A model generated the notes under the pieces. That model was not told where the DNA came from, made no database searches, and was given only the letters and a program-made list of their open reading frames with translations. From assembly GCA_000415505.1 (NCBI GenBank), contig KE354237.1, forward strand, positions 1 through 41,386: a DNA stretch of 41,386 nt, given 5' to 3'. Positions 14,931 to 23,074 of the stretch are shown piece after piece; position 1 is the first letter of the stretch, and the number at the start of each line of letters is the position of its first letter. This DNA is from Streptomyces afghaniensis 772 (lineage in GTDB: Bacteria; Actinomycetota; Actinomycetes; Streptomycetales; Streptomycetaceae). A program made the translations under genes and the position numbers.

Positions 14931-16220
14931 GTGACCGACGCCCACGAGACCGCAGCAGACAGCTCACTGCGAACCACCGGAGGCGCTCCTCCGGACGACG
15001 GCGGATCTTCTGCTACGGAGGCGCCGATCCCCTTGCTGGAACCGCGCGAGGGCATTCCGCCCGTGATCGCGGACGAGGCCGCCCTGGCCCGGGTGATCGC
15101 CGCCTTCGAGGCGGGCTCCGGACCGGTCGCCGTCGACGCCGAGCGGGCCTCCGGCTACCGCTACGGCCAGCGCGCCTACCTGGTCCAGCTGCGCCGCCAG
15201 GGCGCCGGAACGGCTCTCATCGACCCCGTCGCCTGCCCCGACCTGTCCGCCCTGGGCGAAGCCCTGTCCGGCGTCGAGTGGGTGCTGCACGCCGCCACCC
15301 AGGACCTGCCCTGCCTGCGTGAGATAGGCATGGTGCCGACGCGGCTGTTCGACACGGAGCTGGCCGGGCGGCTCGCCGGCTTCCCCCGGGTCGGCCTCGG
15401 CGCGATGGTCGAGGGCGTCCTCGGCTTCGTCCTGGAGAAGGGGCACTCCGCCGTCGACTGGTCGACCCGGCCCCTGCCCGAGCCCTGGCTGCGGTACGCG
15501 GCGCTGGACGTCGAGCTGCTCGTCGACCTGCGCGACGCGCTCGAGAAGGAGCTGGACCGGCAGGGCAAGCTGGAGTGGGCCCGCCAGGAGTTCGACGCGA
15601 TCGCCTCCGCCCCGCCGCCCGAGCCGCGCAAGGACCCCTGGCGGCGTACGTCCGGCATGCACAAGGTGCGCCGGCGGCGGCAGCTGGCCGTCGTACGGGA
15701 GCTGTGGCAGACCCGGGACCGGATCGCGCAGCGGCGGGACGTCTCGCCGGGCAAGGTGCTCGGGGACGCGGCGATCGTGGAGGCCGCGCTGGCTATTCCG
15801 GCCAACGTGCACGCGCTGGCCGCGCTGAACGGTTTCGGCCACCGGATGAGCAAGCGGCAGCTGGAGCAGTGGCAGGCGGCCGTGGACCGGGCGAAGGCGC
15901 TGAGCGAGGCGCAGTTGCCGCAGCCGGGGCAGCCGGTGACCGGTCCTCCGCCGCCGCGGGCCTGGGCCGACAAGGATCCGGCGGCCGCGGCTCGGCTGTC
16001 CGCGGCCCGGACGGGTGTTTCGGCGCTGGCCGAGCAGCTCAACATGCCGCAGGAGAATCTGATGACGCCGGACACGGTTCGGCGGGTGTGCTGGGAGCCG
16101 CCGGCGGTGGTGGATGCGGAGTCCGTGGGGGCCGCGCTTGCCGGGTACGGTGCGCGACCGTGGCAGGTGGAGTTGGTGACGCCGGTGTTGGTGGAGGCTC
16201 TGTCCGCGAAGGAGGCCTAG
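14931..16220 (+). CDS. rnd: Ribonuclease D-type 3'-5' exoribonuclease with HRDC domain
   Basis: A 429-residue protein with a DEDDy exonuclease domain followed by an HRDC domain. Exo I is VAVDAERASGYRYG (about 65-78, metal ligands Asp and Glu), Exo II is HAATQDLPCLREIG (about 121-134), and Exo III is YAALDVELLVDL (about 189-200) with the Tyr and Asp spaced as in RNase D. HRDC follows (VRELWQTRDRIAQRRDVSPG and downstream, about 255-330). It trims 3' ends of tRNA and other stable RNAs. The first 40 residues are low-complexity. The GTG start at 14931 has no ribosome site and appears leaderless; no better downstream start is visible. A 9-base hairpin overlaps the stop codon. Confidence 0.9.
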   Translation: MTDAHETAADSSLRTTGGAPPDDGGSSATEAPIPLLEPREGIPPVIADEAALARVIAAFEAGSGPVAVDAERASGYRYGQRAYLVQLRRQGAGTALIDPVACPDLSALGEALSGVEWVLHAATQDLPCLREIGMVPTRLFDTELAGRLAGFPRVGLGAMVEGVLGFVLEKGHSAVDWSTRPLPEPWLRYAALDVELLVDLRDALEKELDRQGKLEWARQEFDAIASAPPPEPRKDPWRRTSGMHKVRRRRQLAVVRELWQTRDRIAQRRDVSPGKVLGDAAIVEAALAIPANVHALAALNGFGHRMSKRQLEQWQAAVDRAKALSEAQLPQPGQPVTGPPPPRAWADKDPAAAARLSAARTGVSALAEQLNMPQENLMTPDTVRRVCWEPPAVVDAESVGAALAGYGARPWQVELVTPVLVEALSAKEA

Positions 16221-16250
16221 CCGCCGTAGCGCTTCGTGGCGTACGGCGGC
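16220..16250 (+). terminator. Hairpin at the end of rnd, between convergent genes
   Basis: GCCGCCGTA (16220-16228) and TACGGCGGC (16242-16250) are perfect 9-base arms around a 13-base loop. It begins at the last base of the rnd stop codon and may act in both directions. Confidence 0.6.
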
Positions 16251-16291
16251 TGCGGGTTCCTTGGGGTTGTTCGCGCAGTTCCCCGCGCCCC
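16251..16291 (-). repeat. Interspersed Streptomyces-type intergenic repeat, copy B
   Basis: Bases 16269-16291 are the exact reverse complement of 1518-1540, and the flanking tgcgggttccttggggtt corresponds to the C/A-rich tail of copy A. Like copy A it lies between the 3' ends of convergent genes, directly after a terminator hairpin. Confidence 0.6.
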
Positions 16292-16306
16292 TTGAAAGAA
16301 GGCCCC

Positions 16307-17137
16307 CTATTTCGTGGCCCCTCGAGTGAAACCGTTGTAGATGAACCGCTGGAGGAACAGGAAGACGATCAAGGTGGGGGCGATGACGAGGATCGCGCCT
16401 GCCGAGATGGTCTCCCAGTGGGCTCCGAAGGGGCCCTTGAAGCGGAACAGGGACGTCGAGATCACGCCAAGATCTTCGGAGGGCATGTAGAGGAAGGGGA
16501 TGTAGAAGTCGTTGTAGACGTTGATCCCCTTCACGATCACGACCGTCGCGATCGCGGGCTTGAGCAGCGGGAAGATGATCTTCCGGTAGACGGTGAAGGC
16601 GTTGGCGCCGTCGATGCGGGCCGACTCGTCCAGTGAGACGGGGATGGCCCGTACGAACTGCAGGAAGATGTAGATCGACACGATGTCCGTGCCCATGTAG
16701 AGCGCGATCGGCGCCAAGAGGCTGTCGAACATCCCGAAGCTGTTCACGATCTGGAAGGTGGCCACCTGGGTGGTCACCCCGGGGACCAGCGCGGCGACCA
16801 GGAACAGGGCCAGGACGAGCTTCCGGAAGCGGAACCGGAAGCGGTCGATGGCGTACGCCGTCATCGAGCCGATGAGGACCGTGCCCCCGATGGCGACGAC
16901 CAGGATCACCGCCGTGTTGCCGAACGCCGAGAGCATCCGGCCGTCCTGGAACGCCGTCACGTAGTTGTCGAAGTTGAGCGGGTCGTCGGGCAGCGTGAGG
17001 GCGCCGCTGTCGTCCGCCATCTCCCCGGAGGTCTTCAGCGAGGTCAGGAAGACCACGGTGAGCGGCAGCAGCACGACCAGCGTCGCGACGACCAGCGACA
17101 GGTACACGAGGACACGGGCCACGGCACGGCGCGTCAT
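16307..17137 (-). CDS. Carbohydrate ABC transporter permease, MalG type (CUT1)
   Basis: A 276-residue inner-membrane protein with about six transmembrane helices. The EAA loop (DESARIDGANAFTVYRKIIFPLLKPA, about 180-205) contacts the ATPase. The ATG at 17137 overlaps the stop of the other permease as ATGA, so they are co-translated. Together with 17134-18084 and the lipoprotein at 18084-19397 it forms a sugar importer. No ATPase is encoded here; in Streptomyces such importers usually share the MsiK ATPase, which is inference for this case. The divergent beta-mannosidase suggests manno-oligosaccharides as substrate. Confidence 0.9.
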   Translation of the reverse strand: MTRRAVARVLVYLSLVVATLVVLLPLTVVFLTSLKTSGEMADDSGALTLPDDPLNFDNYVTAFQDGRMLSAFGNTAVILVVAIGGTVLIGSMTAYAIDRFRFRFRKLVLALFLVAALVPGVTTQVATFQIVNSFGMFDSLLAPIALYMGTDIVSIYIFLQFVRAIPVSLDESARIDGANAFTVYRKIIFPLLKPAIATVVIVKGINVYNDFYIPFLYMPSEDLGVISTSLFRFKGPFGAHWETISAGAILVIAPTLIVFLFLQRFIYNGFTRGATK

Positions 17138-18084
17138 ACGAGGTCCACCTTGTCGTCCGGGACGAGGCGCCGCTGCACCCAGGTCACCGCCAGGATGATC
17201 AGCAGCAGTACGACGGCCGCCGCCGAGGCGAGGCCCGTCTTGTTGAACTGGAAGGCCAGCTTCACGGTCTGGATCACGAAGGTCTCGGTGCCGGTCGCGC
17301 CGCCGGTCATGATGTAGGGGATCTCGAAGACCGACAGCGACCCGGAGACGGACAGGATCACCGACAGGCTCAGCACGGGCCGGATGCCGGGCGCGATGAT
17401 GTGGCGGAACTGCTGCCAGCGGTTCGCCCCGTCCAGTTCCGCCGCCTCGTACAGCTCTCCCGGGATGGACTGGATCGCGCCGAGGAAGAGGACGAAGTTC
17501 AGGCCCAGGTAGCGCCAGACGGAGACGCCTGCGAGGGAGACGTTGGCCGACGTGGGTGTGCCGAGCCAGGCGCGGTCGCCGTCGTGGCCGAAGAGGCTCA
17601 GGATCGCGTCGAGGGTGCCGCCGTCCTGGAAGAAGTACAGGAAGACGAAGCCGATCGCGACGCCGTTGATCAGGTACGGGAAGAAGAGCACGCCCTTGAA
17701 GAAGCTGCGGAAGCGGACGTTGAAGCTCAGGACGGTGGCGAAGTAGAGGGCGGCGGCGATCTGCACCACGGACGCGGCCAGGTAGTAGCCGCTGACGAAG
17801 AACACCTCGAACAGTTCGGGCCGGGTGAAGAGTTCGGTGTAGTTCTCGGCGCCCGTGTAGTGCAGCTCGGGGCTGACGCCGTCCCAGTCGGTGAAGCTGT
17901 ACGCGACCATGTTGAGGATCGGCGCGTAGGTGAAGGCGATCAGCAGGGCGAGCGGGGCGATCAGGAACAGCCAGGGGGTCACGCCCCGCCACCGCCGCGG
18001 ACGGCGCGCGGCGGACGGCGGTGTCGGCCCGGCGGGCGCGGCCGGCGGCACCGGCCGCGCCGCCTTCCGGGTGGTGTCGGTCAT
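17134..18084 (-). CDS. Carbohydrate ABC transporter permease, MalF type (CUT1)
   Basis: A 316-residue permease. A Pro/Ala/Arg-rich cytoplasmic N-terminus (about 1-35) precedes about six transmembrane helices; the EAA loop (YEAAELDGANRWQQFRHIIAPGIRP) lies near 205-230. The ATG at 18084 overlaps the stop codon of the binding-protein gene by one base (TGATG), and its own end overlaps the MalG-type gene, giving a tight three-gene operon. Substrate is inferred from the neighbouring beta-mannosidase. Confidence 0.9.
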   Translation of the reverse strand: MTDTTRKAARPVPPAAPAGPTPPSAARRPRRWRGVTPWLFLIAPLALLIAFTYAPILNMVAYSFTDWDGVSPELHYTGAENYTELFTRPELFEVFFVSGYYLAASVVQIAAALYFATVLSFNVRFRSFFKGVLFFPYLINGVAIGFVFLYFFQDGGTLDAILSLFGHDGDRAWLGTPTSANVSLAGVSVWRYLGLNFVLFLGAIQSIPGELYEAAELDGANRWQQFRHIIAPGIRPVLSLSVILSVSGSLSVFEIPYIMTGGATGTETFVIQTVKLAFQFNKTGLASAAAVVLLLIILAVTWVQRRLVPDDKVDLV

Positions 18085-19397
18085 CAGGACCCCAGGTTCT
18101 GCTGCGCCTCGGTCCACTTCTCGCCCAGCCCGGTCAGGAAGTCGTCCAGGCTGCCCTTGCGGGCGCCGCGGGCGAGGTCGACGAGTTCCTGGCGGTAGTC
18201 GGGCTTGTAGATGCCGACCTCGGACTGGTTGTCGATGGACTTCACCTCGGCGCCCTTGGTGTCGTCGATGTCGAGGAGCTTCACGCCCGCCTCCTCGTAC
18301 GGCCCCAGGACGTCGGGCAGCGGGGCGTCCTTGAGGGGCGAGAGGGCGAGGTTGGCGTTCGCGTAGCCGGACTTGTCGGTGAACCAGTCGATCCAGGCGC
18401 GGGCGGCGGCCTTGTGCTCGGAGTGGACGTTGACGGCCTGCTGGTAGTCGGGCGACGTCACCGCGCAGAAGGTGCCGTTCTTCTGGGCGGGGAACGGCAT
18501 GAAGCCGATGTCGGCCGGGTCGGTGCCCGCCTGCTTCGCCGCGTCCTGCATCTGCACGATCGCCCAGGAGCCGAGCCACATCGTGGCGATCCGGCCCTTC
18601 GCCATGCGGGGCTTGGAGGCCTCCCAGTTGGTGGTCGTCGGGTCCTTCTCGATGAGGTCCGACTTCACGATGTCGTGGAGCAGCGTGTCACCGACCCGCA
18701 GGTCGGCGCCTTCCGCCCAGGGGTTCCCCTCGGCGAGCCGGGTGGTGGCCTGCGGGTCGCAGCCGACCGAGCCGTTGACGTTCGTCCACTGGGTCAGCGG
18801 CCACATGTCCTTGAAGTTGGTGTAGTACGGGACCGCGTCGGTCTTGGCCTTGATGGCCTTCAAGTCGTCGAGGAACTCGGCCGGGGTCGTGGGCCAGTCG
18901 GTGACGCCGGCCGCGCTCCAGACCTTCTTGTTGTAGACGAAGCCCGGGACCACGCCGATCGGGCTCTGCCCGTAGACCTTGCCCTGGACGGTGGAGTAGT
19001 CGGTGAAGCGGTACTTCTTGCTGCGCTCGGACCGACTGCCCAGCGAGGCGAAGAACTTCGGGTAGTCCTTCTTCTCGATCACGGCCGGGATCATCAGGAC
19101 GTCGCCGTAGTTCTCCGTGTTCATACGGATCTTGACCTCACCCTCGTAGTCGGTGAGGCCGTCGAACTCGACCTTCACCTTGGGGTAGGTCTTGTTGAAC
19201 TCGGCGGCGTACTTCTTCATCGTCCCGTCCTGCACGAGGTCGGTCCGGTGGGTGAGGACGGTGATGGTCCCGTCGACCTTGGCGGGATCGTCGGGCGCCT
19301 TTGCATCCGCGCCCTTGGAGGTGCCTCCGGTGCCGGTACAGCCCGAGGCCAGCAGGGCTGCGCCCACGGCGAGGGCGAGGACGGTACGGCGGTTCAT
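18084..19397 (-). CDS. Extracellular sugar-binding lipoprotein, probably for beta-mannosides
   Basis: A 437-residue family-1 solute-binding protein. The signal peptide MNRRTVLALAVGAALLASGC ends in a lipobox with Cys20 as the lipidation site. A Gly/Thr/Ala-rich linker precedes the two-lobed domain (TITVLTHRTDLVQDG and onward). I prefer the ATG at 19397, nine bases after GGAG, over the in-frame ATG at 19403, which is only three bases from it. First gene of the importer operon; it diverges from the beta-mannosidase across 164 bases containing LacI-type palindromes, so both directions are probably co-regulated. Confidence 0.9.
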   Translation of the reverse strand: MNRRTVLALAVGAALLASGCTGTGGTSKGADAKAPDDPAKVDGTITVLTHRTDLVQDGTMKKYAAEFNKTYPKVKVEFDGLTDYEGEVKIRMNTENYGDVLMIPAVIEKKDYPKFFASLGSRSERSKKYRFTDYSTVQGKVYGQSPIGVVPGFVYNKKVWSAAGVTDWPTTPAEFLDDLKAIKAKTDAVPYYTNFKDMWPLTQWTNVNGSVGCDPQATTRLAEGNPWAEGADLRVGDTLLHDIVKSDLIEKDPTTTNWEASKPRMAKGRIATMWLGSWAIVQMQDAAKQAGTDPADIGFMPFPAQKNGTFCAVTSPDYQQAVNVHSEHKAAARAWIDWFTDKSGYANANLALSPLKDAPLPDVLGPYEEAGVKLLDIDDTKGAEVKSIDNQSEVGIYKPDYRQELVDLARGARKGSLDDFLTGLGEKWTEAQQNLGS

Positions 19398-19469
19398 GTG
19401 CATCAGCTCCGTTCGCGGAGGGGAACTCGGGACGGAAGAGCACGTGCGGTATGGCTGGTTCGGCACTCT

Positions 19470-19481
19470 GACAGCGCTTTC
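19470..19481. promoter_or_regulatory. Palindrome with AGCGCT core, LacI-family-like
   Basis: GACAGCGCTTTC is a near-perfect dyad around AGCGCT, the core seen in some LacI-family sites such as those of CebR. It abuts the ACCGGT site at 19482. Confidence 0.4.
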
Positions 19482-19493
19482 TCAACCGGTAAA
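19482..19493. promoter_or_regulatory. LacI-type operator candidate 1 (ACCGGT core)
   Basis: TCAACCGGTAAA is an imperfect dyad centred on ACCGGT. It shares the pattern TnnACCGGTnnA with the second site at 19540-19551. Located in the divergent importer/beta-mannosidase promoter region, it is a likely target of the LacI regulator at 21891. Confidence 0.6.
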
Positions 19494-19539
19494 GTCCCAT
19501 TCCCGCCAACGCTGCGAAAACCTGTACACGACTCTTTAC

Positions 19540-19551
19540 TTGACCGGTTAA
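19540..19551. promoter_or_regulatory. LacI-type operator candidate 2 (ACCGGT core), overlapping the beta-mannosidase leader
   Basis: TTGACCGGTTAA is a near-perfect dyad ten bases upstream of the beta-mannosidase ATG. Binding here would block transcription or initiation. The centre-to-centre distance to site 1 is 58 bases, suitable for looping by a tetrameric or paired repressor. Confidence 0.65.
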
Positions 19552-19561
19552 GGGAGTGCGC

Positions 19562-21931
19562 ATGCTGGAGGCCACACCGCTCGGCGACGGATGGATCCTG
19601 CGGCACGAGCCGGGCCCGCTCCCGGCCTCCGTGCCGGGCTGCGTGCACACCGACCTGATGGCGGCCGGGGCGATCCCGGACCCGTTCCTGGGCCTGGGCG
19701 AGTCCGAGGTGGCGTGGGTGGGGCGCCGGGACTGGACGTACGAGCGCGAGCTCACGAGCGCGTCCGCGCAGGAGCAGACCGACCTGGTCTTCGACGGGCT
19801 CGACACCGTCGCCGAGATCTCCCTGGACGGGCGGCTGCTGGGCAAGGTGCGGAACATGCACCGCTCGTACCGGTTCGACGTGACGGGGCTGTCCGGGCGG
19901 CTGTCCGTGCGGTTCGTCTCCGCCTACGCCGAGGCCGAAGCCGTGCGGGGACGGCTGGGCGAGCGGCCCGCCGCCTACGCCGAGCCCTACCAGTACCTGC
20001 GCAAGATGGCCTGCTCCTTCGGCTGGGACTGGGGGCCGACCCTGGTGACGGCCGGGATCTGGCGGCCGGTGCGCCTGGAGCACTGGTCGACGGCCCGGAT
20101 CGCCCGGGTGCGTCCGCTGGTCACCGTCGACGAGGGCGTGGGCGTCGTCGAGTTGGCCGTCGACGTGGAGCGGACCCGGGTGGAGGCGCCGCTCGCCCTG
20201 GAGGCGACGGTCGGCGGGGTGCGGGCGCGCGCGGAGATCGACGGGGCGGGCGGGGTCGTACGGCTGCGGGTGCCGGACGTCCGGCTGTGGTGGCCGCGCG
20301 GCTACGGCGAACAGCCGCTGTACGACGTCGAGGTGCGGCTGCTGCACGGCGACGACGCGCTGGACGTGTGGCGGCGGCGGATCGGCTTCCGGACCGTGGA
20401 ACTGGACCTACGGCCCGACGCGCACGGCACCGGATTCACGCTCGTCGTCAACGGCGAGCGGCTCTTCGCGCGGGGCGTCAACTGGATCCCCGACGACGTC
20501 TTCCCGTCCCGGATCACCCGCGAGCGGTACCGGGAGCGGCTGGAGCAGGCCGTCGGGGCGGGCGTGGACCTCGTACGGGTGTGGGGCGGCGGGATCTACG
20601 AGAGCGAGGACTTCTACGACGCCTGCGACGAACTCGGGCTGCTGGTCTGGCAGGACTTCCCGTTCGCGTGCGCGGCCTACCCGGAGGAGCAGCCGCTGCG
20701 CGGTGAGGTGGAGGCCGAGGCCCGGGAGAACGTCGTACGGCTGATGCCGCATCCGTCGCTGGTGCTGTGGAACGGCAACAACGAGAACCTGTGGGGCTTC
20801 AGGGACTGGGGCTGGGAGCCGCGGCTGGCCGGGGACTCCTGGGGCGAGGGGTACTACCTGGGCGTACTGCCGCGGGTGGTGGCCGAGTTGGATCCGACAC
20901 GGCCGTACACGGCGGGGAGTCCCTGGTCCGGGTCATGGGACCGGCATCCGAACGATCCGGAGCACGGCACGCACCACTCCTGGGAGGTGTGGAACCGGGA
21001 GGACTACGCCGACTACCGGCTGAGCGTCCCCCGGTTCGTCGCCGAGTTCGGCTGGCAGGCGCCGCCCGCGTACGCCACGCTGCGGCAGGCGCTGCCCGGG
21101 GAGGAGCTCGCACCGGACTCCCCCGGCATGCTGCACCACCAGAAGGCCGACGACGGCAACGGGAAGCTGGAACGGGGGCTGGCCCGGCACTTCGCCGTGC
21201 CGAAGGGGGACTTCGACCGCTGGCACTACCTGATGCAGGTCAACCAGGCACGGGCGGTCGCGGCCGGGATCGAGCACTGGCGTGCGCACTGGCCGGTGTG
21301 CGCGGGCACGGTCGTCTGGCAGCTCAACGACTGCTGGCCGGTGACCTCCTGGGCGGCGATCGACGGGGACGGGCGGGAGAAGCCGCTGTACCACGAGCTG
21401 AGGCGGCTGTACGCGGACCGGTTGCTGACGCTCCAGCCGCGGGACGGCGGGCTGGTGCTGGCGGCCGTCAACCAGGCGGCCGGAAACTGGACGCCGGCCC
21501 TTACCCTGCGGCGGATGTCCGTCGGGGGCGAGGTGCTGGGGCAGGTGGCGGTGGAGGTGACCGCCGGGGGGCGGACGGTGGCGCGGGTGGATGTTCCGCG
21601 GGAGCTGACGCCGGCCGGGCCTGAGGAGTTCCTGGTCGTGGACGCGGACGGTATGCGTGCGGTGCACTTCCCGGTGCCGGACCGTGAGGTGCCCTACCCC
21701 AGGCCGGAGTTCGATGTCGCGCTCGCCCCCGACGGCATCACCGTCACCGCCCGCACCTTGGTCCGGGACCTGCTGCTCCAGGCCGACCGGCTGGATCCGC
21801 GGGCGCGGGCCGACCGGGGGCTGGTCACGCTGCTGCCGGGGGAAGAGGTGACCATCGGCGTGCGCGGCTGGAAGACTCCGGACGCGGAGAGTGCTCGTTC
21901 GGCCCTGTACTGCGTGGAGCCCACCCGATGA
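19562..21931 (+). CDS. Beta-mannosidase, glycoside hydrolase family 2
   Basis: A 789-residue intracellular GH2 enzyme (no signal peptide). An N-terminal jelly-roll carries the family-typical FGWDWGP region near 150; immunoglobulin-like and TIM-barrel domains follow. The acid/base is Glu408 in WNGNNEN and the nucleophile is Glu495 in AEFGWQ, both as in GH2 beta-mannosidases. It releases mannose from the non-reducing end of imported beta-manno-oligosaccharides. I chose the ATG at 19562, six bases after GGGAG, over a GTG at 19556. It diverges from the importer operon, and its end overlaps the start region of the LacI regulator gene. Confidence 0.92.
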   Translation: MLEATPLGDGWILRHEPGPLPASVPGCVHTDLMAAGAIPDPFLGLGESEVAWVGRRDWTYERELTSASAQEQTDLVFDGLDTVAEISLDGRLLGKVRNMHRSYRFDVTGLSGRLSVRFVSAYAEAEAVRGRLGERPAAYAEPYQYLRKMACSFGWDWGPTLVTAGIWRPVRLEHWSTARIARVRPLVTVDEGVGVVELAVDVERTRVEAPLALEATVGGVRARAEIDGAGGVVRLRVPDVRLWWPRGYGEQPLYDVEVRLLHGDDALDVWRRRIGFRTVELDLRPDAHGTGFTLVVNGERLFARGVNWIPDDVFPSRITRERYRERLEQAVGAGVDLVRVWGGGIYESEDFYDACDELGLLVWQDFPFACAAYPEEQPLRGEVEAEARENVVRLMPHPSLVLWNGNNENLWGFRDWGWEPRLAGDSWGEGYYLGVLPRVVAELDPTRPYTAGSPWSGSWDRHPNDPEHGTHHSWEVWNREDYADYRLSVPRFVAEFGWQAPPAYATLRQALPGEELAPDSPGMLHHQKADDGNGKLERGLARHFAVPKGDFDRWHYLMQVNQARAVAAGIEHWRAHWPVCAGTVVWQLNDCWPVTSWAAIDGDGREKPLYHELRRLYADRLLTLQPRDGGLVLAAVNQAAGNWTPALTLRRMSVGGEVLGQVAVEVTAGGRTVARVDVPRELTPAGPEEFLVVDADGMRAVHFPVPDREVPYPRPEFDVALAPDGITVTARTLVRDLLLQADRLDPRARADRGLVTLLPGEEVTIGVRGWKTPDAESARSALYCVEPTR

Positions 21932-22880
21932 CGGCAACGCCGACCCCCGCGTCACCATCAAGGACGTCGCCGCGCGCGCCGGTGTGTCCAAGGGTGCCGT
22001 GTCGCTCGCGTTCAACCACAAGCCCGGGCTGTCGGAGGCGACCCGGGACCGGATCTTCCGGGCGGCACGGGAGCTGGGCTGGGCGCCGAACCTCACGGCG
22101 CGGACGCTGGCCGGTTCGCGCGTGGACGTGGTGGGGCTCGCGGTGTGCCGGCCGGCGCGGATGCTCGGGCTCGAACCCTGGTACATGGAGTTCGTCTCGG
22201 GCGTGGAGAGCGTCCTGGCCGAGCACTCCTGCTCCCTGCTGCTGAGACTCGTACGGAATCTGGACGAGGAGGTGGGGGTCCAGGAGTCGTGGTGGCGGGG
22301 CCGGCAGATCGGCGGGTCGATCCTCGTCGACTTCCGGGCCGGCGACCCCCGGGTGGACCTGGTGGAGCGGCTCGGGCTGCCGGTGGTCGCGGTCGGGCAT
22401 CCCTCGCTGACCGGGGGGCTCACCTCGGTGTGGACCGACGACGCGACGGCCGTGACGGAGGCGGTGCGGTATCTGGCCGCGCTGGGGCACCGGCGGATCG
22501 CCCGGGTGGGCGGGGCGGCGGCCCTCGGGCACACGGCCATCCGGACGGCGGCGTTCGACGAGGCGGCGGGGGCGCTGGCGCTGGCCGGGGCGTGGCAGGT
22601 GGCGACGGACTTCTCCGGGGACGCGGGGGCGCGGGCGACGCGTTCCCTGCTGACGGCGGCGCCGCCGGACCGGCCGACGGCGATCGTGTACGACAACGAC
22701 GTCATGGCGGTGGCGGGGTTGTCGGTGGCGGCGGAGATGGGATTGCGGGTGCCGGAGGATGTGTCACTGCTGGCCTGGGACGACTCGCAGCTGTGCCGGC
22801 TGACGCATCCGACGCTGTCCGCGATGAGTCATGACGTGCACGGTTCGGGGCGGAGGTGGCGCGGACGTTGTTCTCGGTGA
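21891..22880 (+). CDS. LacI-family transcriptional regulator, probably frameshifted at both ends
   Basis: An N-terminal LacI HTH (VTIKDVAARAGVSKGAVSLAFN) is followed by a periplasmic-binding-protein-like sensor domain. Two anomalies are visible. First, the only start in this frame is the GTG at 21891, with no properly spaced ribosome site, 41 bases inside the beta-mannosidase gene; a classical ATGA start at 21928 would join the HTH frame if one base were restored in the C-run before 21951. Second, after MSHDVHGSG the frame turns into Arg-rich text and stops at 22880, while another frame continues with EVARTLFSVITGDGATG and ends at 22963; one missing base in the G-run at 22847-22850 explains this. 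So it is either a pseudogene or two homopolymer sequencing errors. Likely controls the beta-mannoside locus. Confidence 0.75.
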   Translation: MLVRPCTAWSPPDDGNADPRVTIKDVAARAGVSKGAVSLAFNHKPGLSEATRDRIFRAARELGWAPNLTARTLAGSRVDVVGLAVCRPARMLGLEPWYMEFVSGVESVLAEHSCSLLLRLVRNLDEEVGVQESWWRGRQIGGSILVDFRAGDPRVDLVERLGLPVVAVGHPSLTGGLTSVWTDDATAVTEAVRYLAALGHRRIARVGGAAALGHTAIRTAAFDEAAGALALAGAWQVATDFSGDAGARATRSLLTAAPPDRPTAIVYDNDVMAVAGLSVAAEMGLRVPEDVSLLAWDDSQLCRLTHPTLSAMSHDVHGSGRRWRGRCSR

Positions 22881-23005
22881 TCACGGGCGATGGGGCGACT
22901 GGGTCACATCCTGTGCCGACGCCTGTTCTGACGCCCAGGGGATCCACTGCGCCGCCTCGGTGAGATGGGTGTGACCTTCGCCGCTCGCCATGTCAGGACT
23001 GTGCA

Positions 23006-23026
23006 GCTACGTTACTCATAAGTAGC
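23006..23026. promoter_or_regulatory. Nested inverted repeats upstream of the thiolase operon
   Basis: GCTAC (23006-23010) and GTAGC (23022-23026) enclose TACT-CATA-AGTA (23013-23024). The site is about 35 bases upstream of the thiolase ribosome site, in an unusually A/T-rich pocket. It looks like an operator of a TetR-type fatty-acid regulator, but I cannot name the protein. Confidence 0.45.
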
Positions 23027-23074
23027 ATGGGATGAGCAAGCGCTCAGCGTCCTGGACCCTGGAGGAGAGCCATC

